Of a DNA stretch of 64,000 nucleotides, positions 1-7,093 are shown piece after piece. The stretch lies in assembly GCA_000437355.1 (NCBI GenBank), contig FR899764.1:1-64000 (forward strand), in the 5' to 3' direction. The stretch comes from Firmicutes bacterium CAG:460 (GTDB lineage Bacteria > Bacillota_I > Bacilli_A > RF39 > UBA660). Every line of letters starts with the position of its first letter. The first letter of the stretch is position 1. The notes under the pieces were generated by a model that saw nothing but the letters and a program-made list of their open reading frames with translations, made no database searches and had not been told where the DNA came from. The position numbers and the translations under genes were made by a program.

Positions 1-523
1 TTGTTGTTGTTATTTCTCTATTATTTAATATTGTTACTAATCCTTTTTTAGTTGTTATATCAAAGCCTTTTATTGATGCACCTTTTCCGTCGGTAACCGT
101 TTTATAAGTTAAACCTGAAACGCTAGTTATTTCATTATTACTACCATCTTTAATAGATAATAAAATTTCTGGTGTATTATTATCTATTGAATAAGTAAAT
201 GTATTATTTGATATATTTAAATACAAATAATAATGTTCAGTTGCGGTATTTGTTTTATTATTTGCACTTAACATTGCTTTTGCAAAAGTTGTACCCGTTT
301 GATTTCCTTTGCCACTTGCAAAATTTTCTTGATTAAGTGATAAATTTAATGCTGAACCAGCCTCAAATGTAAATGTATCTACAGTATTAGCATTTATTTT
401 AATATCTGTAGATTTACCTTCCCCTGTCTGTGCCATAAAGTATGCAAATGTTGCAGTAACAAGTGTTAATGCTAATGCAATTATACTTGCTACACTTATT
501 ATTTTTGTTTTTTTATTTTCCAT
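1..523 (-). CDS. TasA/camelysin-like surface protein, N-terminal part (gene runs off the window)
   Basis: I read 174 codons from an ATG at 523 to the window edge with no stop. The product starts with a basic N-terminus and one hydrophobic segment ending in TFAYF, the type of signal seen in TasA/CalY proteins. Next comes a secreted domain with LNQENFASG, NNKTNTATEHY and TPEILLSI. The first 170 residues closely resemble the start of the 530-aa protein encoded at 33235-34827, so the two are paralogues; whether this one also has the long C-terminal domain cannot be seen. The ribosome site AGGAG lies about 9 bases before the ATG. It is divergent from an XRE regulator. Filament or matrix formation is inferred from the family only. 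Confidence 0.7.
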   Translation of the reverse strand, partial: MENKKTKIISVASIIALALTLVTATFAYFMAQTGEGKSTDIKINANTVDTFTFEAGSALNLSLNQENFASGKGNQTGTTFAKAMLSANNKTNTATEHYYLYLNISNNTFTYSIDNNTPEILLSIKDGSNNEITSVSGLTYKTVTDGKGASIKGFDITTKKGLVTILNNREITTT

Positions 524-551
524 ATTTTTATCTACTCCTATTCTTTTTTCC

Positions 552-586
552 ATTATATCACAAAATTCACCGAATGAGTGAATTTT
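552..586. promoter_or_regulatory. Divergent control region: minus-strand -10 box and inverted-repeat operator candidate
   Basis: On the minus strand a TATAAT box (552-557) precedes the surface-protein gene. Directly upstream, over the expected -35 region, is an inverted repeat with 9-base arms AAAATTCAC (562-570) and GTGAATTTT (578-586) separated by 7 bases. With an XRE regulator starting 40 bases away in the other direction, this is a good candidate repressor site. No -35 box close to consensus is visible. Confidence 0.45.
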
Positions 587-626
587 TTTATTAATTTTAA
601 TGAGAAAATATTTATAGGTGAAAATA

Positions 627-866
627 ATGAATAAAAAAGATGAAAATTATATTTATAATTTAGTAGCAAAAAATTTAAAGAAACAAAGAAAACTAAAGGG
701 ATTAAGCATTACAAAATTTGCTCAACTTACTAATTATAGTGAAGGATTTATAAAAAATATAGAAAGTCCTAATTATTATCAGACATTTAGTTTAGGTACG
801 TTATGGAAATTTGCTGATGTACTCGGTGTTGATATTAAAGCTTTTTTTGATAATGAAGAAAATTAA
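627..866 (+). CDS. XRE-family HTH transcriptional regulator
   Basis: A 79-residue protein made almost entirely of one XRE/Cro-type helix-turn-helix domain: LKKQRKLKGLSITKFAQLT, then a recognition-helix region with YSEGFIKNIES, and a closing LWKFADVLGVDIKAFF helix. I start it at ATG 627 because AGGTGA at 616-621 sits 5 bases upstream; an in-frame GTG at 618 overlaps that ribosome site. It has no ligand or dimerisation domain, so it probably works as a simple DNA-binding repressor. The divergent surface-protein gene, with an inverted repeat between the two, is its likely target. The arrangement recalls SinR control of TasA in Bacillus, but that is analogy only. Confidence 0.75.
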   Translation: MNKKDENYIYNLVAKNLKKQRKLKGLSITKFAQLTNYSEGFIKNIESPNYYQTFSLGTLWKFADVLGVDIKAFFDNEEN

Positions 867-897
867 AAAAGATTTCAAGAAAAAATGAAATCTTTTT
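865..897. terminator. Intrinsic terminator between convergent genes
   Basis: AAAAAGATTTC pairs with GAAATCTTTTT across a 10-base loop. T or A runs on both flanks allow it to end the XRE gene on plus and the putative toxin gene on minus. Confidence 0.75.
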
Positions 898-899
898 GT

Positions 900-1277
900 T
901 TACCCTGGATATGATGCATGATTTTTATCAAACCACATTAAATTAAGATTATCACTTTCTCTCCAGCCAATTATTCTAAATTTTTGACTAGCTCTAAACG
1001 ATACTAATGTTGCATCACAAGGAAATATATCAGGAATTGAAACATTAAAGTGTTTTGGAGTTTCATAATTTAACCCTTGGTCAACTTTTATTTCTTTCCA
1101 TGACATAATTTCTATTTTTTTACAAAAGTTTATAAATGTTTTTAATTCTTTTGGGCCTAATTTTTCTAGTGGAAATTTATCATGACAATATGCAAATTTA
1201 ATTTTGCATATTTCATCATCCATAGTTTTAGAAGAATTTAAATTTTTAAAATTTGAATTTATATTTTTAATTTTCAT
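900..1277 (-). CDS. Putative toxin of a Panacea-type toxin-antitoxin pair
   Basis: A 125-residue protein from ATG 1277 (a TTG six bases upstream is an alternative). The C-terminal part, with CDATLVSFRASQKFRIIGW and LNLMWFDKNH, resembles small proteins whose core ends in a FRIxGxR...xLxWFDxNH pattern and which are often found beside antitoxin genes. It overlaps the preceding Panacea-domain gene by 11 bases, so the two are translationally coupled with the antitoxin first. I cannot assign the toxic activity from sequence. The pairing is known for Panacea (PanA) antitoxins, which neutralise unrelated toxin families; the toxin role here is inferred from context. Confidence 0.5.
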   Translation of the reverse strand: MKIKNINSNFKNLNSSKTMDDEICKIKFAYCHDKFPLEKLGPKELKTFINFCKKIEIMSWKEIKVDQGLNYETPKHFNVSIPDIFPCDATLVSFRASQKFRIIGWRESDNLNLMWFDKNHASYPG

Positions 1278-1731
1278 AATCAATTCTTGTCTTGAAAAAT
1301 AATCTCATACTTTCTTTGGAAATAATATTGTTGCAAGGCTCTCCTTCTTTACAATTACCTCTGGCATCTATCCATGGTTTTTCCAAATGAGTTAAATATT
1401 CTAAATACTTTCCATCATATATTCCATATGTATTCCAAACATCATATAAGAAGTCAATTAATTTTTTATCTAAAACTGGAACTTTTCCTTTTGGCTTATC
1501 TATTGCTTGAAACCCATATTCTTTGTATTCAAGATAAATTCCAACATTTGCTGGTCCATGAGCCCAAGCTTCAAAGTCTTCACTAAAAAGTTCTTTATCA
1601 AACATTGCTAAATGAAATCCTTGTGCATAATATAATATCTTTTGTAATTTTAAGGGCGTAATTGTACTTCCTGCATCTCTATCAACAATTTGCAAGAAAA
1701 AATTTGCTATATCAAATATAGTTAACTTCAT
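1267..1731 (-). CDS. Panacea-domain (SocA/GepA-like, DUF4065) protein, putative antitoxin
   Basis: A 154-residue protein with the typical DUF4065 start: DIANFFLQ, TPLKLQKILYYAQGFHLA, FEAWAHGPANVGIY. Start ATG 1731 follows GGAGG by 5 bases. The Panacea domain is the shared antitoxin domain of many two-gene systems and is also found in SocA and the phage-associated GepA. The downstream overlapping gene is the presumed toxin. A TTGACA/TAAAAT promoter and an inverted repeat lie upstream, consistent with autoregulation. Confidence 0.85.
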   Translation of the reverse strand: MKLTIFDIANFFLQIVDRDAGSTITPLKLQKILYYAQGFHLAMFDKELFSEDFEAWAHGPANVGIYLEYKEYGFQAIDKPKGKVPVLDKKLIDFLYDVWNTYGIYDGKYLEYLTHLEKPWIDARGNCKEGEPCNNIISKESMRLFFKTRIDYEN

Positions 1732-1749
1732 AATTTCCTCCATTTAATC

Positions 1750-1837
1750 TGAGAGAACAATCAAAATTTTCCCATTATAATCACTAAAGACACTTTATCT
1801 CTCAATAATATTTTACTATATATTATTGTATTGTCAA
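1750..1837 (-). promoter_or_regulatory. Promoter and inverted repeat upstream of the Panacea operon
   Basis: On the minus strand TTGACA (1837-1832) and TAAAAT (1815-1810) are 16 bases apart. Downstream of them TCTCTCA (1798-1804) and TGAGAGA (1750-1756) form a 7-base inverted repeat with a wide spacing. A second TATAAT (rc of 1775-1780) could be another start. Operator function is a guess. Confidence 0.45.
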
Positions 1838-1850
1838 GTATTGTTGCCAA

Positions 1851-1886
1851 AAATAAATAAAGTTTCAAAGGAAACTTTATTTATTT
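1851..1886 (-). terminator. Terminator of the LiaF-DUF4097 operon
   Basis: A 16-base perfect stem (AAATAAATAAAGTTTC with its complement, 4-base loop) overlaps the end of the DUF4097 gene. It is followed on minus by TTTTGG after a T-rich arm. Confidence 0.7.
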
Positions 1887-2662
1887 GTATTAATATTTAT
1901 ACTTCCTACTCCACCATCTATATCGATGATATTTGTGCCTTCTCCAACTTCAAAGTCTTCAGAATAACTATTACCATTAACAGTTATACTACCTAATCCT
2001 TTTTCAACTTTAAACTTATAATCATCATTTTGTAAATTAAGTATAAGTTCTCCAACACCTTGGTCTATTTTGTTATTTCCTAATAAAATACCATTATAAT
2101 AGCATTTACCTGCTCCAAGGTCTAAGTCTAAATTTTGTAATTTAGAACTAGTTATATGTAACTTTCCAGCTCCTCCTTCAATCGTTGTTTTTTTGTTAGA
2201 TAACAAATTTGTAATATCAACTTTACCTGCTCCTTGATTTAAAGAAAAATTATTACTTGTTATATCAGATAACTCTAACTTTCCAGCACCAATATCAATG
2301 CTTAAATTATTTAAATCATTTGGTATAGTAATTGTAGTGTGTGAGCTTTTTTTATTTCCAAAAATAGTTATATTTTTTTCTTTAATTATTAAAGTATTTC
2401 CTTCTTCTTTTATTTTAAATTCTTTACTTACATTTTCAGCAGTAATGCTAAAAGTATCTCCATATTTAATAACCATATTAGTTGTACCAACATCAATTTT
2501 TATATTATTAATATCACTATTATATGTTTCATTAATATTTACATCATTGTTAAAACTAAATGCTGAGGTTACTAAATGTGCAACACCATTTATAATACTT
2601 AAAATTATTAAAGCTGCTAGACATATAGCAAAAGTTTTAATTACTTTTTGGGTTGTATTCAT
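1877..2662 (-). CDS. DUF4097-family membrane-anchored beta-strand repeat protein
   Basis: A 261-residue protein with a short cytosolic tail, one membrane segment (about residues 9-32) and an outer domain of repeated short beta strands carrying a recurring IxxGAGK/GVGxL pattern (SIDIGAGKLEL, NQGAGKVDI, EGGAGKLHI, DLGAGKCYY). This is the DUF4097 adhesin-like beta-helix architecture. Its start overlaps the stop of the LiaF-like gene (ATGA), so the two are coupled. Such pairs belong to envelope-stress sensing in Bacillota; the exact function is unknown. Confidence 0.75.
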   Translation of the reverse strand: MNTTQKVIKTFAICLAALIILSIINGVAHLVTSAFSFNNDVNINETYNSDINNIKIDVGTTNMVIKYGDTFSITAENVSKEFKIKEEGNTLIIKEKNITIFGNKKSSHTTITIPNDLNNLSIDIGAGKLELSDITSNNFSLNQGAGKVDITNLLSNKKTTIEGGAGKLHITSSKLQNLDLDLGAGKCYYNGILLGNNKIDQGVGELILNLQNDDYKFKVEKGLGSITVNGNSYSEDFEVGEGTNIIDIDGGVGSININTNK

Positions 2663-3336
2663 TTAATATCTAACCCTCCGAATATTGCATAGGCTTCAAT
2701 ATAAATTGTTTTTTTAGCATCTTCATTATTTTTTCTTTCATTTGAAACTCCACCGAATACTGGTGTTGCTTTTACTTTTACAATACAATCTTCTGGCACA
2801 AGTATTTCAATGCCACCGAATATTGCCCATGCCCCGATTACTGTTTCTTTTTCTAATTTTGCTTCTCTTAAGTCAAGTTTAACAGCACCAAAAATAGCAT
2901 TTAAATTAGCTTTTTCAAATTTTTCTCCAGATTTTGATACATTTTGTTCTCCGAATGCTGCAAAAATACTTTCAGTATCATCACTATTTAAACATTTTGT
3001 TTTTTCTTTAACATTGAAATCAACTTTATGACCAAAAATTAAAGATAAACCAATTAATATTACAATTGCTGGTAATAAGATTTCCCATAGAATTTCAAAT
3101 TCAAATACGCCTTGAGATGCTAAAAGTAATAAAATACCTATTACTAAAAATATAATTGATGATGTTTTATTACTACCACTTTCAAATAATGAAATGATAC
3201 TTGGTACAATAATAAATAAAGTCCACCATCCATCAAAGAAAATATTTATGTCTGCTACTCCAGTTCTATTTAGTCCCCAGATAACACCGATAAATATTAA
3301 CACTATCCCCCATAATATTCTACTTAAATTTTTCAT
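2659..3336 (-). CDS. LiaF-like envelope-stress membrane protein
   Basis: A 225-residue protein with four N-terminal membrane segments (within residues 5-105) and a soluble C-terminal domain carrying three AIFG/PVFGG repeats (NAIFGAVKLDL, AIFGGIEILVPED, YAIFGGLDIK). This matches LiaF: a transmembrane bundle plus the LiaF C-terminal domain. In Bacillus LiaF keeps the LiaS kinase inactive until the membrane is damaged. No LiaR or LiaS gene is next to it here, so signalling must involve unlinked genes or another role. Start ATG 3336 has AAGGAAGG upstream. Confidence 0.8.
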   Translation of the reverse strand: MKNLSRILWGIVLIFIGVIWGLNRTGVADINIFFDGWWTLFIIVPSIISLFESGSNKTSSIIFLVIGILLLLASQGVFEFEILWEILLPAIVILIGLSLIFGHKVDFNVKEKTKCLNSDDTESIFAAFGEQNVSKSGEKFEKANLNAIFGAVKLDLREAKLEKETVIGAWAIFGGIEILVPEDCIVKVKATPVFGGVSNERKNNEDAKKTIYIEAYAIFGGLDIK

Positions 3337-3388
3337 AATATCAGCCCTTCCTTACTTTAAGTATATTACATTTTTTATACATTTTCAA

Positions 3389-5572
3389 TTAAATATTTAT
3401 TGGATTAAAATCAATTTCTAATCTTAAATCTTTATTCATTACAAATAAACTATCTAATTCTTTTAAAACATTTTTTAGATTATCACATTTTTTATATTTT
3501 ATTATTATTTGCATACGATATTCATTATTAAATTTAAACACTTGAGCTGTTGTTGGACCCAGAGTTATTGCATCAGTTAAGTTTTTATCTAAAAATGTTT
3601 TAACTTTTTTACTGGCATCAATTGTTTTTTCATATTCTTTACCAATTATTTTTAAACTTACTAAATAATAATATGGTGGATATTTTAATTTTTTTCTAAA
3701 ATTCATTTCATAAAGATAAAATTTATCATAACTATTTTCTTTAACACATTTTATAACATAATTATCAGGATTAAATGTTTGAATTATAACTTCACCGGGT
3801 GAAGTACTTCTGCCACTTCTGCCAGCAACTTGATGAAGAAGTGAAAAAGTATTTTCACTAGCTTTAAAGTTAGGAATATTTAAAGTGGTATCAGCATTTA
3901 TTACCCCAACTAAAGTAACTTTTGGAAAATCAAGGCCTTTACTAATCATTTGAGTTCCTAATAATATATTATATTTTTCATTTTTAAAATCTTCAATTAT
4001 TTGTTCATGTGCACCTTTTCTTCTGGTTGTATCTTGGTCCATTCTAACAACTTTAGCTGAAGGTAATAATTCATTTAACTTTTCTTCAAGTTTTTCTGTA
4101 CCTAGGCCATAATAATTTAATGCTTTATCTTTACATTCTGGACATTTATCTTCGCATTTTTGTTGATATCCACAATAGTGACAAATTAAATTATTAGTTG
4201 ACTTATGATATGTTAGTGTTATATCACAACTCGGACATTTATAAGTAAAACCACAATTACTACAAGTTATAAACGTTGAAAAACCCCTTCTATTTAATAA
4301 AAGAATTACTTGTTCACCTTTATTTATTTTTTCTTTCATTTTAGTTACAAGAATATCACTAAAAATCATATTTCTCTTTTTCATTTCTGGTTCCATATCT
4401 ACAACTGTTATAGTTGGAAGAATGGCAGAACCCACTCTATTTTTTAAAGTAAGAAGTGTATATACCCCTTTGTCAGCTCGAGCTTTACTATCTAAAGATG
4501 GGGTTGCAGAACCTAAAACAACAGGAATATTATTATATTTTCCACGAAACATAGCAATATCTTTAGCATTATATCTCGGATTATTTTCTTGCTTGTAACT
4601 ACTTGCGTCTTCTTCATCAATAATTATAATGCCTAAATTTTTAATGGGAGCAAAAATAGCACTGCGGGTTCCCACCACAACATGGACTTCACCACGATAT
4701 ATTTTTAAATATTCATCATATTTTTCGCCTTCAGATAAGGAGCTATGTAAAATAGCAACATCACTTCCAAAAGCTTCATAAAATCTTTTAGCAATTTGAT
4801 GTGTTAAACTAATTTCAGGTACTAAAACTATTCCTGATCTACCATTTTTTATTACTTCTTCAACTAATTTTATATAAACTTCAGTTTTACCTGAACCAGT
4901 TATTCCATATAATAAAAATGGTTCATAATGATTTAATGATAAAGATATTTTTTCATAAACTTCATTCTGGTCTTTTGTTAAAGCCTTTTTCATATTATTT
5001 CCATCTTTATTTATTCGATATTTTTGTACTTTTTTCACTTTTATTAAATCATTTTCTAACAGAGTTTTTATTAAAGATGTGCTATAAGTTTTTTTTAACA
5101 CTTCTTCTTTATCTAATAAATCTTTTAAAATACTTACTTGAGATTTTCGTTTATTTTCAAATTCTTTAATATAATTATTTACTTTTTCTTTATCTTTTAT
5201 ATAAATATATTCATCATATAAGTCATAATTTGATGTATTTTTTTTTACTTTTAAACTTGAAGGAAGCATGGTTTGAAACGCAGATATTTTTGTACATAAT
5301 GTTGATGATGATAGAAAGGTCCCTAAATCTAAAAGTTCTTTATTTAAAACTAATTTTTCATCAACTATTTGAGTTATATATTTAAGTTCATATGTTGTAT
5401 CATCAACATTTTCTAACAATTCCATGACAAAACCAACAACTTCTTGATAACCAAATGGTACAAGAACTTTCATTCCAACTTGAATTTTATCTTTTAAATC
5501 ATTTGGTATCATATATATAAACTCTTTGTCTAATTTTTTTACACTATATTCTATAATAACACTTGCGTACAT
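3389..5572 (-). CDS. priA: Primosomal protein N' (replication restart helicase PriA)
   Basis: A 727-residue 3'-5' DNA helicase that reloads the replisome at stalled forks. In order: the 3'-DNA-binding domain (DKEFIYMIP...GMKVLVPFG), Walker A GITGSGKTEVY near residue 225, Walker B IIIDEED, the SATPS motif, an eight-cysteine zinc-binding insert (CSNC, CPSC, CHYC, CEDKCPEC), then GTQMISKGLDFP and HQVAGRSGR. The start was moved to ATG 5572, which has GGAGG 5 bases upstream. It is last in the fmt-to-rpe neighbourhood but separated from rpe by a terminator. Lengths and motifs are normal. Confidence 0.96.
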   Translation of the reverse strand: MYASVIIEYSVKKLDKEFIYMIPNDLKDKIQVGMKVLVPFGYQEVVGFVMELLENVDDTTYELKYITQIVDEKLVLNKELLDLGTFLSSSTLCTKISAFQTMLPSSLKVKKNTSNYDLYDEYIYIKDKEKVNNYIKEFENKRKSQVSILKDLLDKEEVLKKTYSTSLIKTLLENDLIKVKKVQKYRINKDGNNMKKALTKDQNEVYEKISLSLNHYEPFLLYGITGSGKTEVYIKLVEEVIKNGRSGIVLVPEISLTHQIAKRFYEAFGSDVAILHSSLSEGEKYDEYLKIYRGEVHVVVGTRSAIFAPIKNLGIIIIDEEDASSYKQENNPRYNAKDIAMFRGKYNNIPVVLGSATPSLDSKARADKGVYTLLTLKNRVGSAILPTITVVDMEPEMKKRNMIFSDILVTKMKEKINKGEQVILLLNRRGFSTFITCSNCGFTYKCPSCDITLTYHKSTNNLICHYCGYQQKCEDKCPECKDKALNYYGLGTEKLEEKLNELLPSAKVVRMDQDTTRRKGAHEQIIEDFKNEKYNILLGTQMISKGLDFPKVTLVGVINADTTLNIPNFKASENTFSLLHQVAGRSGRSTSPGEVIIQTFNPDNYVIKCVKENSYDKFYLYEMNFRKKLKYPPYYYLVSLKIIGKEYEKTIDASKKVKTFLDKNLTDAITLGPTTAQVFKFNNEYRMQIIIKYKKCDNLKNVLKELDSLFVMNKDLRLEIDFNPINI

Positions 5573-5615
5573 CAAAGCCTCCATATAAAACTTATTTTAA
5601 CACGCACAACATAAA

Positions 5616-5638
5616 AACTCAATAGGTTCTATTGAGTT
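5616..5638 (-). terminator. Terminator of the rlmN-rpe operon
   Basis: AACTCAATA and TATTGAGTT form a 9-base stem with a 5-base loop, followed on minus by TTTT. The rpe stop codon lies in the upstream arm, so ribosomes finish inside the hairpin. priA is therefore probably transcribed from its own promoter. Confidence 0.8.
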
Positions 5639-6267
5639 ATACTATTTTTTAGTTTCATAATTTGATTTTCAAAATCTTTATTCATACATATAAATGAACC
5701 AGAAATAATTCCATCAGCATTTAAAACTTCTTTTATTGTCTCGTCATTTATACCCCCATCAACATAGATTTCAAAATCATTATCTTTTTTAAAACTAATT
5801 AATTCTTGTAATCTATCTTTAGTATTATCTAAAAATTTTTGACCTCCTTTACCTGGGGTTACACTCATTAAAAGAACTCTATCAATGTATGGAAAATAAT
5901 GACTAAATGAAGGTATTTCTTCATCAGGATTTATTACTAACCCTCTTTTAATTCCATAATTATTAAGTTCATTAAGTAACCCAAAAGCACTTGGTTCTGT
6001 CGATGGATGAATATAGATACAAATAGGTTTTAATTTTAATAAATCATTTAAATAACCACTTGGTCTATTTACCATCATATGAATATCAATTGGTTTTCTA
6101 TTATCTTTAAAAATTTCTGGTAAATGATTAATATCAAAATTCTTTGTTCCAGCATATATACCATCTATTAAATCTACATGTATAGCATCTGCACTAGTTT
6201 CATTTATTAAATCAACAGTTTTTTTTGAATCATATAAACTATTTATATAACTTATGGTTATTTTCAT
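5629..6267 (-). CDS. rpe: Ribulose-phosphate 3-epimerase
   Basis: A 212-residue TIM-barrel enzyme that interconverts ribulose-5-phosphate and xylulose-5-phosphate in the pentose phosphate pathway. Visible signatures are AIHVDLIDG near residue 28, PIDIHMMV, SVTPGKGGQ and EIYVDGGIN, covering the metal-binding His/Asp residues and the phosphate site. The usual NPGFGGQ loop is TPGKGGQ here. It overlaps the end of rsgA by 29 bases, as in the Bacillus prkC-rsgA-rpe order. AAAGGAG precedes the ATG. Confidence 0.9.
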   Translation of the reverse strand: MKITISYINSLYDSKKTVDLINETSADAIHVDLIDGIYAGTKNFDINHLPEIFKDNRKPIDIHMMVNRPSGYLNDLLKLKPICIYIHPSTEPSAFGLLNELNNYGIKRGLVINPDEEIPSFSHYFPYIDRVLLMSVTPGKGGQKFLDNTKDRLQELISFKKDNDFEIYVDGGINDETIKEVLNADGIISGSFICMNKDFENQIMKLKNSITQ

Positions 6268-7093
6268 GGCACTCCTTTATAAATCGCGTATAATTAATAT
6301 ACCTTGAAGGAAGAATTATTCCTTTAGACATGGCTTCAATTACTTTGCATCCTTTTTCTTTTATATGCATGCAATCTTTAAAATCACATTCATATTTTTG
6401 AAACTCTAAAAATGTTTCTTTTAATTTATCTTTATCAATATTATTTAAATCTAATGCTGAAAATCCTGGAGTGTCCACAAAAAATATTTTACCTATTTTG
6501 TATATTTCCGTATGTCTGGTTGTATGTACTCCACGATTTAAAGCTTCACTGATAGGTTTTGTTTCAAGATTTAACCTTTTATCTAACTTATTTAATAAAC
6601 TTGATTTTCCTGCTCCGGTTTGACCTGTTAAAACTACAAGTTTATTTTTTAAGATACTTTTTATTTTTCCTAAATGTTTATTATCAACAACTTTTATTCC
6701 TATACTTTTATAATATTTTATTAGTGGTTTTAAATTTTTTAATTCTTCTTTGTTTAACAAATCTAATTTTGTTAAACAAATAACTGGTTCAATATTATTT
6801 GCAAGAATTACACTTAGTTCTTTATCAAGTAGGCTTAATGATAAATCTGGCTTTTTAACACTTGTTACAATTAAGGCCATATCTACATTTGCAACAACTG
6901 GTCTTTCAAGTTCATTTATTCTAGGGTTTATTTCTTCAATTGTTAATGTGTCTTCATTAATTCTTACTATATCACCCACCAAAGGGGAAAGCCCTAAATT
7001 TCTAAACTTTCCCCTAGCACTACAAATATAATCAACCCCATTTACTGTAACTTTATATTGATTACTTATTTGTTTTGTAATTCTACCTTCCAT
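6239..7093 (-). CDS. rsgA: Ribosome small-subunit biogenesis GTPase RsgA
   Basis: A 284-residue circularly permuted GTPase involved in late 30S maturation. An N-terminal OB fold (DYICSARGKFRNLG) is followed by G4 LTKLDLL, G1 GQTGAGKSSL and G3 DTPGFSAL in permuted order, then a C-terminal zinc site with CDFKDCMHIKEKGC. The start ATG overlaps the stop of the kinase gene (TAATG), giving tight coupling to prkC. This pairing matters because the kinase is known to phosphorylate RsgA in Bacillus. Confidence 0.95.
   Translation of the reverse strand: MEGRITKQISNQYKVTVNGVDYICSARGKFRNLGLSPLVGDIVRINEDTLTIEEINPRINELERPVVANVDMALIVTSVKKPDLSLSLLDKELSVILANNIEPVICLTKLDLLNKEELKNLKPLIKYYKSIGIKVVDNKHLGKIKSILKNKLVVLTGQTGAGKSSLLNKLDKRLNLETKPISEALNRGVHTTRHTEIYKIGKIFFVDTPGFSALDLNNIDKDKLKETFLEFQKYECDFKDCMHIKEKGCKVIEAMSKGIILPSRYINYTRFIKECHENNHKLYK

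Noticed and set aside
1798..1837. Idea that the Panacea gene could be phage-borne (GepA)
   Set aside because: No phage genes are near; the downstream overlapping partner fits a stand-alone toxin-antitoxin pair better.
2298..2666. Plus-strand open frame opposite the DUF4097 gene
   Set aside because: Hydrophobic reading caused by the AT-rich antisense of a real gene; no ribosome site.
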